Positions 10,542-21,020 of a stretch of DNA of 64,000 nt are shown piece by piece (the stretch's first letter is position 1; each line of letters begins with the position of its first letter). The position numbers were made by a program, and so were the translations under genes. The DNA is from Mycolicibacterium diernhoferi (GTDB taxonomy: Bacteria; Actinomycetota; Actinomycetes; Mycobacteriales; Mycobacteriaceae): assembly GCF_019456655.1 (NCBI RefSeq), contig NZ_CP080332.1, forward strand, positions 3,968,001-4,032,000, read 5' to 3'. The notes under the pieces are model-generated. The model saw only the letters and a list, made by a program, of their open reading frames with translations, did not search any database and had not been told where the DNA came from.

Positions 10542-13500
10542 CTCTGGTCTGCACCCCAGCCCGCGGTCAGTGCGGCCAGTTCGTCGGGAGACAGACCGGA
10601 GGCGGCCATCGGCTCGTGCCGGGTGTCGGCCGCCTGTACCTGGCCGGACTTGGCGTCCAGTGCCGCGGCGAGTTCGGCGAGGGCCGGGTGTTCGAACACC
10701 ATCCGCGCGGTCAGCGGCAGCCCGGCGTCGCGGGCCCGGGCGGCCAACTGGACGGCCAGGATGCTGTCACCGCCGAGGGTGAAGAAGTCGTCGTGCCGGC
10801 CGAACTCGGGCACCGACAGCAGGTCGGTGAGCATGGCCGCCAGTGCGCGTTCGGTGTCGGTGCCGGCCGGTTCGCTCGGCCCGGTCGACACGATCACCGG
10901 GCGTGGCAGCACCGCCCCGTCGAGTGTGGACAGCACCGAGATCGGGAGCGCGGCATGGGTTTCCGGCAGCGCTTCCCGCACCGCGTCGATGAAGGCCGCC
11001 TCGTCGGCGACCGGCTCGACCGGTACCAGATAGCCACCGAGCACCGCCCCGCTGCGGGTCTCCCAGTAGCGGGTGATGGCCGCGGCGACACCCGGCACGG
11101 CCTCCAGTGCGGCCGCCACCTCGGGCTCTCCGCGTTCGGTGTAATCCAGGGTGCCGTCCGGGTTCCACCGGGCCCGGTCACCGGTGCGGTACAGCCGGGC
11201 ACTGCGCCCGAACGGATTCTGCGGGTACCGGTATGCGGCCGCCGGGGAGGCGGTTTCGAATGACTCGTCGATCGCGCCGCCGGCGTAGTACACGTCGCCG
11301 GTGACGCCGACCGCCACCGGCGCCAACCATTCGTCGAGGAGATAGACCCGGTCGGCCCCCGCGGTCTGCGGCAGACCGGGCAGCGGCGCCGCCGCCGTGC
11401 TCCACTGGGACACGATGCGGGCGCCCTCGTCACCGTCGGCGATGGTGATGTCGCGCAGGGTGGCATCGGGATCACCGGCGAAGGCCCGCACGACGCGGTC
11501 CAGCCAGGTGATCAGCCGACGCGCGGTCTCCTGCTTGTACAGCTCGGTGCGGTAGATGACGGTGCCCTGGTACCCGGCCGGGGCGCCGTCGGGCGCGGTC
11601 TCGGCGAAGAAGTTCAGCGACAGGTCGGCGTGCGCCACATCGAAGGTGGGTTCCAGTGCGGTGAACCGGGTTTCGCCGTGCCCATCCCCCGAGTCGCTGC
11701 GCTCCTGCCCCCCGGGAACGGCCCCGGTGTCGATCACCTGATCGGCGGGCAGTTCCTCACGCACGTGCACGACGACGCCGAACAGCGGGTTGCGCGACAG
11801 CGATCGCACCGGGCTGACCGCGTCGACCACCCGGTCGAACGGCAGGTCCTGGTGGGCGTAGGCGCCCAGAGCCATCTCCCGGGCGCGGCGCAGCACCTCA
11901 CGTACGGTGGGGTTGCCGTCCAGCTTGTTGCGCAGCACCACGATGTTGATGAAGAAGCCGATCAGCCCGTCGAGTTCGGGTTCGGTGCGCCCGGCGACCG
12001 GGGTGCCCAGCGGGATGTCGGTGCCCTCACCGGCCTTGTGCAGGGCGACGGCGACGGCGGCCTGCAGCAGCATGAACTCCGTGATGCCGAGTTCGCGGGT
12101 CAGCTCGGCCAGTCTGGCCCGGGTGTCGGCGTCGATGGTGAACGTCAGCGCGTCACCCTCACCGTCAGGCACCGGCGGGCGCGGGAAGTCCGGGCGCAGC
12201 CCGTTCTCCTCGGGCAGTCCGGACAGCTGCTTCACCCAGTAATCCCGCTGGGCGGCAATACTTTCGGTGTCCCCGCCGAGCAGCTCGGCCTGCCAGGCGG
12301 CGTAGTCGGCGTACTGCACGGGCAGCGGCTCGAACTCCGGTGCCTGCCCGCGGCAGCGGGCCCGGTAGGCGGCCAGGATGTCGGTGAACAGCACCCCGGC
12401 CGACCAGTGGTCGGCGGCGATGTGGTGCACCACCAGGGACAGCACGTGGGTGTCCCCGGTACTGAGCACGGCGGCCCGGATCGGCCGGTCGTTCTCCAGG
12501 TCGAAGCAGTAGCGGCGTTCGGCGGTCAGCTCGGCCTGCAGCCACTCCTCGCCCACCCCACGGGCCCGGCGCACCGGGACGGCGGTCGCCGGGTGCACGA
12601 TCTGATAGGGCGCGCCGTCGATCTCCCGGTAGGTGGTGCGCAGGATCTCGTGCCGGGCCACCACATCGGAGATGGCGGCGACGAACGCCTCCGGGTTGTT
12701 CGGGCCGCTCAGTCGGGCCGCGAACGGGATGTTGTTCACCGGGTTGGGTCCGTCGATGCGGAATTGGAACCACTGCCGCAGTTGGGCGGCCGACATCTGC
12801 AGCGGCCCGCCGCGTTCGACGGGCACCATGGCCGGGCGGTCCGAACGCCCGCCGGCTGCGGTGATCTCGTCGATGTGCGCGGCGATCCCGCTGACCGTAC
12901 CCAGCTCGAAGATCTCCTGCACGCCGATGTCGACGCGGCAGCGTGAGCGCACCGCGGCCACCAGTTTGGTGGCCAGCAGCGAGTGCCCTCCGAGTTCGAA
13001 GAAGGAGTCGTCGGCACCGACCGTGTCGCGGCCGAGCAGGTCGCCGAACAGTTCGGCGATCACCCGTTCGGTGTCGGTGCCGGGTTCGCGGTATTCGGTG
13101 TCGACCGCGATCTCGGGTTCCGGTAGGGCGTTGCGGTCGATCTTGCCGTGCGCGGTGATCGGGATCTCGTCGATGGCCACGTAGGCGGCCGGGATCATGT
13201 AGTCGGGCAGGGCCGCGGCGACGCGGGCCCGGATCCGGTCGATCTCGACGATGCCGTTCTCACCGGCCGGGGTGATGTAGCCGACCAGGCTCTTGCCCAG
13301 CCCCGGCACATCGCTGACCACCACGACGGCCTGACCGACCGACGGGTCGACCGAGATCGCGGCGGCCACCTCGCCGAGTTCGATCCGGAAGCCCCGGATC
13401 TTCACCTGCTCGTCGGCGCGGCCGACGAATTCGATGTCCCCGTCCGCATTTCGGCGGGCCAGGTCGCCGGAGCGGTACATCCGACGCCCCGGGTTGAACG

Positions 13501-16012
13501 GATCGGCGACGAACCGCTCGGCGGTCAGGGCCGGCCGGTCGTGGTATCCGTGCGCGACGTGTGTTCCGCCGATGTAGATCTCGCCGATCACACCGACCGG
13601 CACCGGCTGCAGGTAGTCGTCGAGCAGGTGGATGCTGGTGTTGATCTTCGGGGTGCCGATCGGCACGATGCGCGAACCCTGCTTGCCCTCGACCTTGTAG
13701 CGGCTGCAGTTGAGCACCGTCTCGGTCGGCCCGTAGAAGTTGTGCAGCAGGGAGTCGAACATGGCGTGGAACTTGTCGGCGACCTCACCGGGCAGCGCCT
13801 CGCCGCCGATCGGGACGCGCTGCAGGGTGCGCCATTCGTCGACCCCGGGCAGCGACAGGAACAGGCCGAGCAGCGACGGGACGAAGTGCATCGAGGTGAC
13901 GCCCTCGTTGCGCAGCAGGTCGGTCAGATAGCCGATGTCGGTGAGCCCGTCCGGTTTCGGGATGACCAACCGGGCCCCGGCGGCCAGCATGCCGAAGATC
14001 TCGCCGATCGAGACGTCGAAGCCCTGCGAGGCCACCTGCAGCAGTCGGTCGGAGTCGGAGACCTCGTACTCCGGCCCGAACCAGGCGAAGTACTCGGCGA
14101 TCGGCCGGTGCGGCACCGGAACGCCCTTGGGCAGCCCGGTGGAACCGGAGGTGTAGATCAGATAGGCGGTGTTCTCCGGCAGCAGGGGGCGCAGCCGGTC
14201 GGCATCGGTGGGGTCGGTGCCGGGGTGCTCGTCCAGGTCGGTGGGCAGCGCGCGCAGCACGACCTCGGGGTCGGAGTCGGACAGGATGTAGGACAGCCGG
14301 TCCTCGGGGTAGGTCGGGTCGATGGGTAGGTACACCGCACCGGCCTTCACGATGCCCAGGGCGGTGATGACCAGTTCCGGAGATTTGTCCATCAGCACCG
14401 CGACCCGGTCCTCGGTGCCGATACCCTGTGCGATCAGCTTGTGCGCCAACCGGTTCGCGGTCTCATTGATCTCGCGGTAGCTGTAGTGGCGGCCCTCGTA
14501 CACGACGGCGGTGACGTCGGGGGTCTCGGCGGCTTGGGCCTCGACCAGCGCGGTCAGCGTGGTGGCCGGGGTCTCGAACCGCTCGCCGTGCGAGACCGCG
14601 CGCAGCCACTCGGCGTCCTCGGCGGAGAGGATGTCCAGCCGGGCCAGCGGGCGCTCCGGATCGGCCAGCGCGTGCTCCAGCAGCACCTCAAACGATGTGA
14701 GCATCCGGGCGGCCAGATCGGCGTCGATGATCTCGGTGAGGTGTTCGGCTTCCACCACCGCGTCGACGCCGTCCCACTCCACCATGAAGCCCAGCGGCAG
14801 CTGGGTGACGTTGCCGCGCAGCTCGCCACGGGCACACGTCACACCCTCGGGCCGGAAGCCGCCGCCGTCGGGTTCGCGGAAGCCGAAACTCACCCGGGTC
14901 ATCCGCTCGGCGCCGTGCCGACGGTCCGGGTTCAGTTCGCGCACCACCCGATCCAGGTTGATGCGTTGATGGGCGAAGGCGCCCAGCGCGGTGTCGCGGG
15001 TGGCCAGTACCGTCTCCCGGAAGCCGGCCGCGGCCTGCGGGCGCAGCCGCATCGCCACGGTGTTGCCGTAGTACCCGAGGGCGTCATCGGATCCGCGGTT
15101 GAGCACCGGACTGGCGACCAGGAAGTCGTCGGTGTGGGTGTAGCGGTTGATCAGCACACCGAATGCGGCCAGCAGCACCATGTACGGGGTGGCGCCGGTC
15201 TCCTGCGCCAGCGCCGACACCTTGGCCACCGTCTCCGGTCGCAGTGCCAGCGATGTCCGCTGGGATTTGAACGCGGTCGGGATGGCCGAGCCGGTCGGTC
15301 CCGGGAGTTCCAGCGGCTCGGGCGGATCGGTCATCACCGTGCGCCAGTGCGCCAGGTCTTCGTCGGTGGTGTCGGCGGGCAGCGCCGGGGGCCGCGGGGT
15401 GGGGCCGAGGTCGGTGCCGCCGTAGGCCCGGGTGAGGTCGTCGAAGAAGATCCGCCAGCAGCCGTCGTCCCAGGCGATGTGGTGCGCGACCAGCAACATC
15501 ATGTGCTCGTCGGCGGCCAGCCGCACCAGGGTGATGCGCAGCGGCGAATCGGTGCTCAGGTCGAAGCTCCGCCCGAACTCGCGCTGCGCCAACACCTCCA
15601 GGCGGAGCCCACGGGCCCGCTCGGACATCTCCGAGAGGTCGTGGAAGGCCCAGGACGGGCGCAGGTCGTCGTGCACGACGGCCTGCGGCTCACCGTTCTC
15701 GTCGGCGGTGTAGGTGGTGCGCAGCAACGGGTGCCGGCGGCCCACCGCATCGAGCGCGGTCTGCAGGCGGTCGGCGTCCAGCGCACCGGTGAGCCGGTAG
15801 GACAGGCTGATGTTGAGCAGCACCCCGGTCGGGTCGAAGGCCTGCACGAACCACATCCGGCGCTGCCCGTCGGACAGTGCGTTCTCGTCGGCCTGTTCGG
15901 CGGCTGCCGCGGCCAGGCCGCGTTCGGCGAGCTTGCGGCGCATCAGTTCCAGGCGTGCCTCGGCCCCCGACCTGGCGCCGGCGGTCGTCGATGCGTCTAC
16001 GGTGTCAGTCAC
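10538..16012 (-). CDS. mbtE: MbtE, NRPS (C-A-PCP-C-vestigial A-PCP)
   Basis: An 1824-residue NRPS that incorporates the internal lysine of mycobactin by homology. The first module is complete: C (HHIAWDDG near residue 178), A ([11 protein letters not shown] near 622; [17 protein letters not shown]), PCP (GGHSLLATK, Ser near 1010). A second condensation domain follows (HHIAADHWS near 1197). After it comes only the tail of an adenylation domain: [21 protein letters not shown], the YRTGD motif near 1609, and [10 protein letters not shown] in place of the normal RGxRIEPGEVE. ATP-binding and substrate-pocket motifs are absent. A final carrier protein keeps its Ser (GGDSILAVQ near 1747). The C2/A linker holds a GC-rich repeat. 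The start overlaps mbtD by 8 bases. Confidence 0.94.
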   Translation of the reverse strand: MTDTVDASTTAGARSGAEARLELMRRKLAERGLAAAAAEQADENALSDGQRRMWFVQAFDPTGVLLNISLSYRLTGALDADRLQTALDAVGRRHPLLRTTYTADENGEPQAVVHDDLRPSWAFHDLSEMSERARGLRLEVLAQREFGRSFDLSTDSPLRITLVRLAADEHMMLLVAHHIAWDDGCWRIFFDDLTRAYGGTDLGPTPRPPALPADTTDEDLAHWRTVMTDPPEPLELPGPTGSAIPTAFKSQRTSLALRPETVAKVSALAQETGATPYMVLLAAFGVLINRYTHTDDFLVASPVLNRGSDDALGYYGNTVAMRLRPQAAAGFRETVLATRDTALGAFAHQRINLDRVVRELNPDRRHGAERMTRVSFGFREPDGGGFRPEGVTCARGELRGNVTQLPLGFMVEWDGVDAVVEAEHLTEIIDADLAARMLTSFEVLLEHALADPERPLARLDILSAEDAEWLRAVSHGERFETPATTLTALVEAQAAETPDVTAVVYEGRHYSYREINETANRLAHKLIAQGIGTEDRVAVLMDKSPELVITALGIVKAGAVYLPIDPTYPEDRLSYILSDSDPEVVLRALPTDLDEHPGTDPTDADRLRPLLPENTAYLIYTSGSTGLPKGVPVPHRPIAEYFAWFGPEYEVSDSDRLLQVASQGFDVSIGEIFGMLAAGARLVIPKPDGLTDIGYLTDLLRNEGVTSMHFVPSLLGLFLSLPGVDEWRTLQRVPIGGEALPGEVADKFHAMFDSLLHNFYGPTETVLNCSRYKVEGKQGSRIVPIGTPKINTSIHLLDDYLQPVPVGVIGEIYIGGTHVAHGYHDRPALTAERFVADPFNPGRRMYRSGDLARRNADGDIEFVGRADEQVKIRGFRIELGEVAAAISVDPSVGQAVVVVSDVPGLGKSLVGYITPAGENGIVEIDRIRARVAAALPDYMIPAAYVAIDEIPITAHGKIDRNALPEPEIAVDTEYREPGTDTERVIAELFGDLLGRDTVGADDSFFELGGHSLLATKLVAAVRSRCRVDIGVQEIFELGTVSGIAAHIDEITAAGGRSDRPAMVPVERGGPLQMSAAQLRQWFQFRIDGPNPVNNIPFAARLSGPNNPEAFVAAISDVVARHEILRTTYREIDGAPYQIVHPATAVPVRRARGVGEEWLQAELTAERRYCFDLENDRPIRAAVLSTGDTHVLSLVVHHIAADHWSAGVLFTDILAAYRARCRGQAPEFEPLPVQYADYAAWQAELLGGDTESIAAQRDYWVKQLSGLPEENGLRPDFPRPPVPDGEGDALTFTIDADTRARLAELTRELGITEFMLLQAAVAVALHKAGEGTDIPLGTPVAGRTEPELDGLIGFFINIVVLRNKLDGNPTVREVLRRAREMALGAYAHQDLPFDRVVDAVSPVRSLSRNPLFGVVVHVREELPADQVIDTGAVPGGQERSDSGDGHGETRFTALEPTFDVAHADLSLNFFAETAPDGAPAGYQGTVIYRTELYKQETARRLITWLDRVVRAFAGDPDATLRDITIADGDEGARIVSQWSTAAAPLPGLPQTAGADRVYLLDEWLAPVAVGVTGDVYYAGGAIDESFETASPAAAYRYPQNPFGRSARLYRTGDRARWNPDGTLDYTERGEPEVAAALEAVPGVAAAITRYWETRSGAVLGGYLVPVEPVADEAAFIDAVREALPETHAALPISVLSTLDGAVLPRPVIVSTGPSEPAGTDTERALAAMLTDLLSVPEFGRHDDFFTLGGDSILAVQLAARARDAGLPLTARMVFEHPALAELAAALDAKSGQVQAADTRHEPMAASGLSPDELAALTAGWGADQR
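11679..11720 (-). repeat. GC-rich repeat copy inside the mbtE interdomain linker
   Basis: Read on the minus strand this stretch contains GGAGCGCAGCGACTCGGGG, nearly the same as GCGAGCGCAGCGACCCGGGG in the PKS gene (30051-30107). It encodes [12 protein letters not shown], a low-complexity linker between the second condensation domain and its carrier region. Both copies keep the frame open and both fall in linkers, which suggests a short mobile or palindromic repeat tolerated only between domains. The alternative is convergent low-complexity coding. Confidence 0.4.
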
Positions 16013-18950
16013 GGAGGCGTGCCTTCTTCTCTGGTTGTTCCAGGAGCTCGATCACCTCGGCGACGGTCGCGCCGCCGAGGATGGTCGCCAGTGGCACATT
16101 GGCCCCGGCCGCCTTCTTGAGCTTCTTGCGTAGGTCGAGCGCCAACAGCGAGTCGACGCCCAGATCGAGCAGTGACGCGGACGGCTCCAGTGCCGTGTCC
16201 GCGGGGAGGTTGAGGACCGCGCCGAGGGCCACCCGCAGCACTCCCGCGGCGTCCAGCCCGTCCAGGGACGGCTCGGGTGCTGCCGCAGCCTCGTGCGCGG
16301 GGCCGCTGGGGGTGTTGCCCAGGAAGAGCTGCAGCCGCTCCGGGTCGGCGGTGAACACCAGCGGGTCGGCGGTGAAGTCGCGCAGGCAGGCGTCCACGGC
16401 GCGCTCCGGCGCCATGGCCCGCAGCCCGGACCGTTCGACCCGGGCCACCTCGTCGGCGTCGATGATGCCGGTCTGCCCGGGCAGGCCCGGCCACAGCCCC
16501 CACCGCACCGAGGTGCACCGTCGGCCGTCGGAGCGCAGCTGGACCGCCATGGTGTCCAGCAGCCGGTTGGCGGCCGCGTAGGCGGTGTGCCCGCTGCCGC
16601 CCCAGAGCCCGGATACCGAGGAGCACAGCACGATGCGTGCGTCCTCGCGCAGCGGCCAGTGCCGGGTGACGGTGGCCAGCCCCGCCACCTTGGCCGCGAC
16701 GGTGTCGGTGAAGGTCCGCCCGGTCAGTTCTCGGTGCCCGACGATGGCGGCGGTACCCGCGGCGTGGATGACCAATGAGGCTCCGCGTCCGCCGAACTCG
16801 GCGGCGGCCGCCGTCACCGCCGCCGGATCGGTGATATCGCAGGGCGGGGCCAGCACCTCCACACCGGACACCTCACGCTGCGGATCGGCACCGGACCGGC
16901 CGAGCAGCACGATCCGGCGGGCCCCGCGCGCGGCGAGCTGGTGCACGAAGTGGGTGCCCACCGCTCCGCTCCCGCCGGTGATCACCACCTCGTCGAGAAC
17001 CGTTGATGACCAAGCGGGTTGGGGCAGCCGGTCGTCGACAGTGGTGCGGCCATAGAGCGCCGGTCCGGATTCGGTGTGCCGCAGCGCGAGTTCACCGGCC
17101 GGGCCGCGCAGCGCGTCGGCGGTCTGCGCCGCGGCCGCCGCCCCGAGGTCCCAGGACGGCAGATCCAGGTGCCCGAAGGCCTGGTCGGGGTGCTCCAACC
17201 CGATGCTGCGGTGCATGGCCGCCAGCGCCGCCTGGGCGGGCAGCGGTCCGGGTTCGCCGGGGCGCACCTGTTCGCCGCCGACGGTGATGAGCCAGACGTC
17301 GCGGCACAGCGGGCCGATGGCGTCGGGGTAGTCCAGCAGGCCGGTCTCGATGCGCGCGGCGAGCTCGTGGGCCGCGGTGACCGCATCGAGATGGTCGAGG
17401 ACCGGCGCCAGCACCACGAGCAGGTCCGCGTCATCCGGGCCGGTGAGGTTCAGGTGCGCGCCCAGGGGCCCGGCGATCCGGTCGCCCTCGCCGAGATCGA
17501 TCACCGCGGCGCGACGGGGCCCGCCCCGCCCGGGGGTCACCGGCTCCCAGCGTTCGGTCATCACCTTCAGCCCCGGCACCGGTGGCAGGGGTTCGGCCGC
17601 GGCCCAGTGGTGCTGGGCACGCATCGGCGCGAACGGGAAGTCGGACAACAGGTTCGAGTCGGCGCCGAGCGTGTCGGTCCGTCCGAAGCCGGGGTCGGCG
17701 ACGGCCACGGCGGCCAGGTTGGCGCTCAGCCGCTCCACGATCGGCTCGTCGCGGCGGCCCGAGCCCACCATCAGTGGCGGATCGGGCATGTCGTCGAGCA
17801 CATCGGCCATGGCGTAGAGCAGCGCCGGATGCGCGGAGAGTTCGACGAAGGCGTCCGCTCCGGCGGCGGTGGCGGCGCGCACGGCGTCGCCGAAGCGGAC
17901 GGTGCTGCGCAGGTTGGTGTACCAGTAGTCGGCGAAGTCGGTGCCCGCCGGCACCGGCTGCGCGGTGGCCGACCCGATGAACACGATGTCCGCCGCACCG
18001 AAGACACCTGGGGGAAGCAACGATTCGAGTTCGGCGCGCTTGGAGTCCAGCTTGGTGGTGTGGGCCGGGAACCACATCTCGATTTCTTTGGCGAACCGGC
18101 CGGCCTCGTTGGTCCGGCGCACCAGTGTCGCGATGGCATCGGTGTCGCCGGAGACGGCGACCGAGGACGTCGAGTTCACCACCGAGAGTTCCGCCCAGCC
18201 GGGTGTTTCGGCGATCGCCCGCTCGGCCTGGGCGGGATCGATTCCGAGTACCGCCACCCGGTACGGACCGGTCAGCCCGTCCAGCAGGGTGGCCCGCGCG
18301 GCCACCACCCCGACGGCCTCCTGCAGCGTGATGGCGCCGGCGATGTGGGCGGCACCGATCTCACCGAGACTGTGTCCCACGGTGATATCCGGGGTCACAC
18401 CGCAGGACTGCCACACCCGGGCCAGGGCCACCCCGTGCACGAACTGCGCACCCTGGATCTGGAGCTGGGAGAAGTCATTGGTCTGCGCGCCGGGTTCGGC
18501 CAGCAGATAGGACAGCGGGCACGGGTGTCCGGCGGCGGCGAACACCGCGGCGCACCGGTCTGCCTCCGCGCGGTACACCGGTAGCCGGTCGTAGGCCTGG
18601 ACCCCCATGGCCGGCCACTGGCTGCCCTGTCCGGGGAAGACGAACGCGACACGCAGCGCACCCGTGCGATCCGAGCGGGTGACCAGCGGGTGGTCCTCCC
18701 CCGCGTTCAGGGCCTGCAGCGCGGCACAGAGTTCGGTGATGTCGGCGGCGCGGATCACCGCCCGGTACTTACGGACCCGCCGGGTGCGCGTCAGCGTCGC
18801 GGCCACCCGGGCCACGTCGGGGGCACCGCACAGCTGCGGCCGGCGCCGCAGGTAGCTGCGGATCGCACCGGCGTCCTGGCCGATGAGGTCCTCGGCGTGG
18901 GCGCTGAGCAGCACCGGGATCCGTCCGTCGGGCATCGGGGCGGTGGCCAT
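16005..18950 (-). CDS. mbtD: MbtD, PKS module (AT-KR-ACP) of mycobactin synthesis
   Basis: A 981-residue polyketide synthase subunit working with the stand-alone ketosynthase MbtC to build the beta-hydroxy acid segment of mycobactin. Acyltransferase: FVFPGQGSQWPAMG, active-site GHSLGEIG near residue 191. Ketoreductase: VVITGGSGAVGTHF near 658, catalytic Tyr in GGSGHTAYAAAN near 791. ACP: LLDLGVDSLLALDLRKKL, Ser near 932. There is no KS, so it must act in trans with MbtC. It shares one base with the mbtC stop (TGATG) and its last 8 bases overlap mbtE. Confidence 0.95.
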   Translation of the reverse strand: MATAPMPDGRIPVLLSAHAEDLIGQDAGAIRSYLRRRPQLCGAPDVARVAATLTRTRRVRKYRAVIRAADITELCAALQALNAGEDHPLVTRSDRTGALRVAFVFPGQGSQWPAMGVQAYDRLPVYRAEADRCAAVFAAAGHPCPLSYLLAEPGAQTNDFSQLQIQGAQFVHGVALARVWQSCGVTPDITVGHSLGEIGAAHIAGAITLQEAVGVVAARATLLDGLTGPYRVAVLGIDPAQAERAIAETPGWAELSVVNSTSSVAVSGDTDAIATLVRRTNEAGRFAKEIEMWFPAHTTKLDSKRAELESLLPPGVFGAADIVFIGSATAQPVPAGTDFADYWYTNLRSTVRFGDAVRAATAAGADAFVELSAHPALLYAMADVLDDMPDPPLMVGSGRRDEPIVERLSANLAAVAVADPGFGRTDTLGADSNLLSDFPFAPMRAQHHWAAAEPLPPVPGLKVMTERWEPVTPGRGGPRRAAVIDLGEGDRIAGPLGAHLNLTGPDDADLLVVLAPVLDHLDAVTAAHELAARIETGLLDYPDAIGPLCRDVWLITVGGEQVRPGEPGPLPAQAALAAMHRSIGLEHPDQAFGHLDLPSWDLGAAAAAQTADALRGPAGELALRHTESGPALYGRTTVDDRLPQPAWSSTVLDEVVITGGSGAVGTHFVHQLAARGARRIVLLGRSGADPQREVSGVEVLAPPCDITDPAAVTAAAAEFGGRGASLVIHAAGTAAIVGHRELTGRTFTDTVAAKVAGLATVTRHWPLREDARIVLCSSVSGLWGGSGHTAYAAANRLLDTMAVQLRSDGRRCTSVRWGLWPGLPGQTGIIDADEVARVERSGLRAMAPERAVDACLRDFTADPLVFTADPERLQLFLGNTPSGPAHEAAAAPEPSLDGLDAAGVLRVALGAVLNLPADTALEPSASLLDLGVDSLLALDLRKKLKKAAGANVPLATILGGATVAEVIELLEQPEKKARLRD

Positions 18951-20290
18951 CAGGCGGCATCCTGGGCGCTGTCGGGGACCGACACCACGGCGTGGGTGTT
19001 GGTGCCGCTCATCCCGAAGGCGGAGACCGCGGCGATGCGCTGCCCGTCGATCGCCGGCCAGGCGGTGAGCGTGGTGGCCAGACGCAACCCCTGCGCATCC
19101 CAGTCGATCTCACGGCTCGCCGCGTCGATGTGCAGGCTGGCGGGCACCGCGCCGCGGTGGGCGGCGATGATCACCTTGGCCAGACCGAGCGCGCCGGCGG
19201 CGGCCTGGGCGTGTCCCACATTGGATTTCACCGAACCCAGCAGCGCGCCGGTGCCGGGCGCGGTGGCGCCGTAGGTCTGGGCCAGCGCCCGTAGTTCGGT
19301 GCGGTCCCCGAGCCGGGTCGCGGTGCCGTGCCCCTCGATCATGCCGACCTGCTCGGGCCGGACACCGGCACGCTCGATGGCCCGGGCGAACAACCGCTGC
19401 TGGGCGGCGCCGCTGGGTGCGGTCAGCCCGATGGTGCGGCCGTCGGAGTTGACGGCGGTGGCCCGCAACTCGGCCAGTACCCGTCGGCCGTTGCGGATCG
19501 CCGCCGAGCGGCGTTGCAGCAGGAACATGGCGGCGCCCTCGGCCCACACGGTGCCGCTGGCGGCGGCGCTGTAGGGCCGGCAGTGCCCGTCGTCGGACAG
19601 CGCATGCTGTTTGGAGAACTCGACGAAGTAACCCGGGGTGCCCATCACGCAGACCCCGCCGGTCAGCGCCATGTCGCAGTCACCGTTGCGGATCGCCCCG
19701 GCCGCGGTGTGCAGCGCGGCCAGCGCCGACGAGCAGGAGGTGTCCACAGTGAGTGCCGGGCCGGCCAGGTCCAGCATGTACGCGATGCGCCCGGAGATCA
19801 CGCCGAGTGATGTTCCGGTGATGAGATGCCCACTGTGCGTGGAATATTCGGACAGTTCCGGCCCGTACTCCAGCGCCGAGGCGCCGATGTAGCAGCCCAC
19901 GTCATGGCCGGCGACCTCGTCGGGGTTGATCCCGCTGTTCTCCAGCGTGCGCCAGGCCAGTCGCAGCGCCACCCGCTGTTGCGGGTCCATCGCGTCGGCC
20001 TCCCGTGGCGAGATACCGAAGAACGACGGATCGAAACATGCTGCGTCGGAGAGAAACCCGCCCAGATCGTGGATCTGCTTGAAACCGTCGCGCCGCGACC
20101 CCTCCAGCAGGTCGGTGACCGCCCAGCCGCGGTCGGCGGGGAACGGACCGAGGGCCTCGCGCTGCCCGGACAGCAGATCCCAGAAGGAATCGGCGGAGTC
20201 GACGCCGCCCGGCGCCTCCAGCGCCATGCCGACGATCACCACCGGATCGTCGGTGCGCCCGTCCTCGACGTGCCCGTTCTCAGAGCGCAT
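18950..20290 (-). CDS. mbtC: MbtC, stand-alone ketosynthase
   Basis: A 446-residue ketosynthase-only protein (DPVVIVGMALEAPGGV start). The catalytic Cys is in LTVDTSCSSALAALH (near residue 183), with the two active-site histidines in EGHGTATRLGD and KSNVGHAQAAAG. It condenses malonyl units carried by MbtD onto the growing chain. I start at ATG 20290 (MRSENGHVEDGRTDDPVVIVG); longer frames only read antisense to the mbtT 3' end. The start overlaps mbtT by 11 bases. Confidence 0.94.
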   Translation of the reverse strand: MRSENGHVEDGRTDDPVVIVGMALEAPGGVDSADSFWDLLSGQREALGPFPADRGWAVTDLLEGSRRDGFKQIHDLGGFLSDAACFDPSFFGISPREADAMDPQQRVALRLAWRTLENSGINPDEVAGHDVGCYIGASALEYGPELSEYSTHSGHLITGTSLGVISGRIAYMLDLAGPALTVDTSCSSALAALHTAAGAIRNGDCDMALTGGVCVMGTPGYFVEFSKQHALSDDGHCRPYSAAASGTVWAEGAAMFLLQRRSAAIRNGRRVLAELRATAVNSDGRTIGLTAPSGAAQQRLFARAIERAGVRPEQVGMIEGHGTATRLGDRTELRALAQTYGATAPGTGALLGSVKSNVGHAQAAAGALGLAKVIIAAHRGAVPASLHIDAASREIDWDAQGLRLATTLTAWPAIDGQRIAAVSAFGMSGTNTHAVVSVPDSAQDAA

Positions 20291-21020
20291 GGACCAACTC
20301 CGCCACGTCCGCGGTGTGGTCGTTGATGTAGAAGTGTCCGCCCTCGAACATCGACACGGTGAAGGCGCCGCTGGTGTGGGTTTCCCAGCGCCGCAACATG
20401 TTCTCGCTGACCCGGTGGTCGGTGTCCCCGCCCAGGGTGTGGATGTCGGCGGCGATGCGGACATCGTCGTCGCACCCGTAGCGGTTGAAGGCGGCGTAGT
20501 CGGCCCGCACCGCCATCAGCAGCAGTTCCACGAAGTCCTCGTCGGCCAGCAGTTGCGGGTCGGTGCCACCGAGATCCACCATCTCGGCGATGATCTCGCT
20601 CTCCGCCATCGGCAGGGCGGGTGCCGCCGCCACCGTCGACGGTGCCTCACTGGCCGACACCCACAACGAGCTGACCTCGATGCCCTTGCTCTCGGCGACC
20701 CGGGCGAACTCGAAGGCCACCACCGCACCCATGCAGTGCCCGAACAGCCGCAGCGGCCCCAGCGCGGCCCAGTCACCGGCGTCGAACAGGTCCGCCGCGA
20801 GCTCGCCGACGGTGTCGGGCGCCGGGTGGGTCAGCCGGTCCCCGCGCTGCGGGTACTGCATGACGTAGGCGTCCGAGCCTGCCGCGGCCAGCGCGGTGCC
20901 CAGCCCCCGGTAGGCCAGTGCCGCCCCGCCGGCGTGCGGGAACACCAGCGTCGCCGGGGCGTCCGGTGCCCCACCCGGGTACCGCTTGACCCACGGTTTG
21001 AACGTCGCGTCGGCGCTCAC
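20280..21020 (-). CDS. mbtT: MbtT, type II thioesterase with Cys in the nucleophile position
   Basis: A 246-residue alpha/beta-hydrolase of the type II (editing) thioesterase family, which normally removes wrong acyl groups from NRPS/PKS carrier domains. Family signatures: LVFPHAGGAALAYRGL, MQYPQRGDR, the elbow LFGHCMGAVVAFEFAR, and the C-terminal FEGGHFYIND with the catalytic His. The nucleophile motif is usually GHSMG; here residue 96 is Cys (TGC at 20735-20733). The gene overlaps mbtB as GTGA, which fixes the GTG start, and overlaps mbtC downstream. MbtB in this window lacks the C-terminal thioesterase that I recall in the longer M. tuberculosis MbtB, so this gene is probably the separated counterpart. 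Confidence 0.88.
   Translation of the reverse strand: MSADATFKPWVKRYPGGAPDAPATLVFPHAGGAALAYRGLGTALAAAGSDAYVMQYPQRGDRLTHPAPDTVGELAADLFDAGDWAALGPLRLFGHCMGAVVAFEFARVAESKGIEVSSLWVSASEAPSTVAAAPALPMAESEIIAEMVDLGGTDPQLLADEDFVELLLMAVRADYAAFNRYGCDDDVRIAADIHTLGGDTDHRVSENMLRRWETHTSGAFTVSMFEGGHFYINDHTADVAELVHAL

Noticed and set aside
6237..11033. 1598-codon open frame on the plus strand opposite mbtF and mbtE
   Set aside because: Antisense shadow of GC-rich NRPS genes: composition is His/Gln/Arg/Gly-rich with no domains, while the minus strand encodes intact NRPS motifs.
14441..16120. 559-codon plus-strand frame opposite mbtE
   Set aside because: Antisense to conserved condensation and adenylation motifs, no recognisable protein features.
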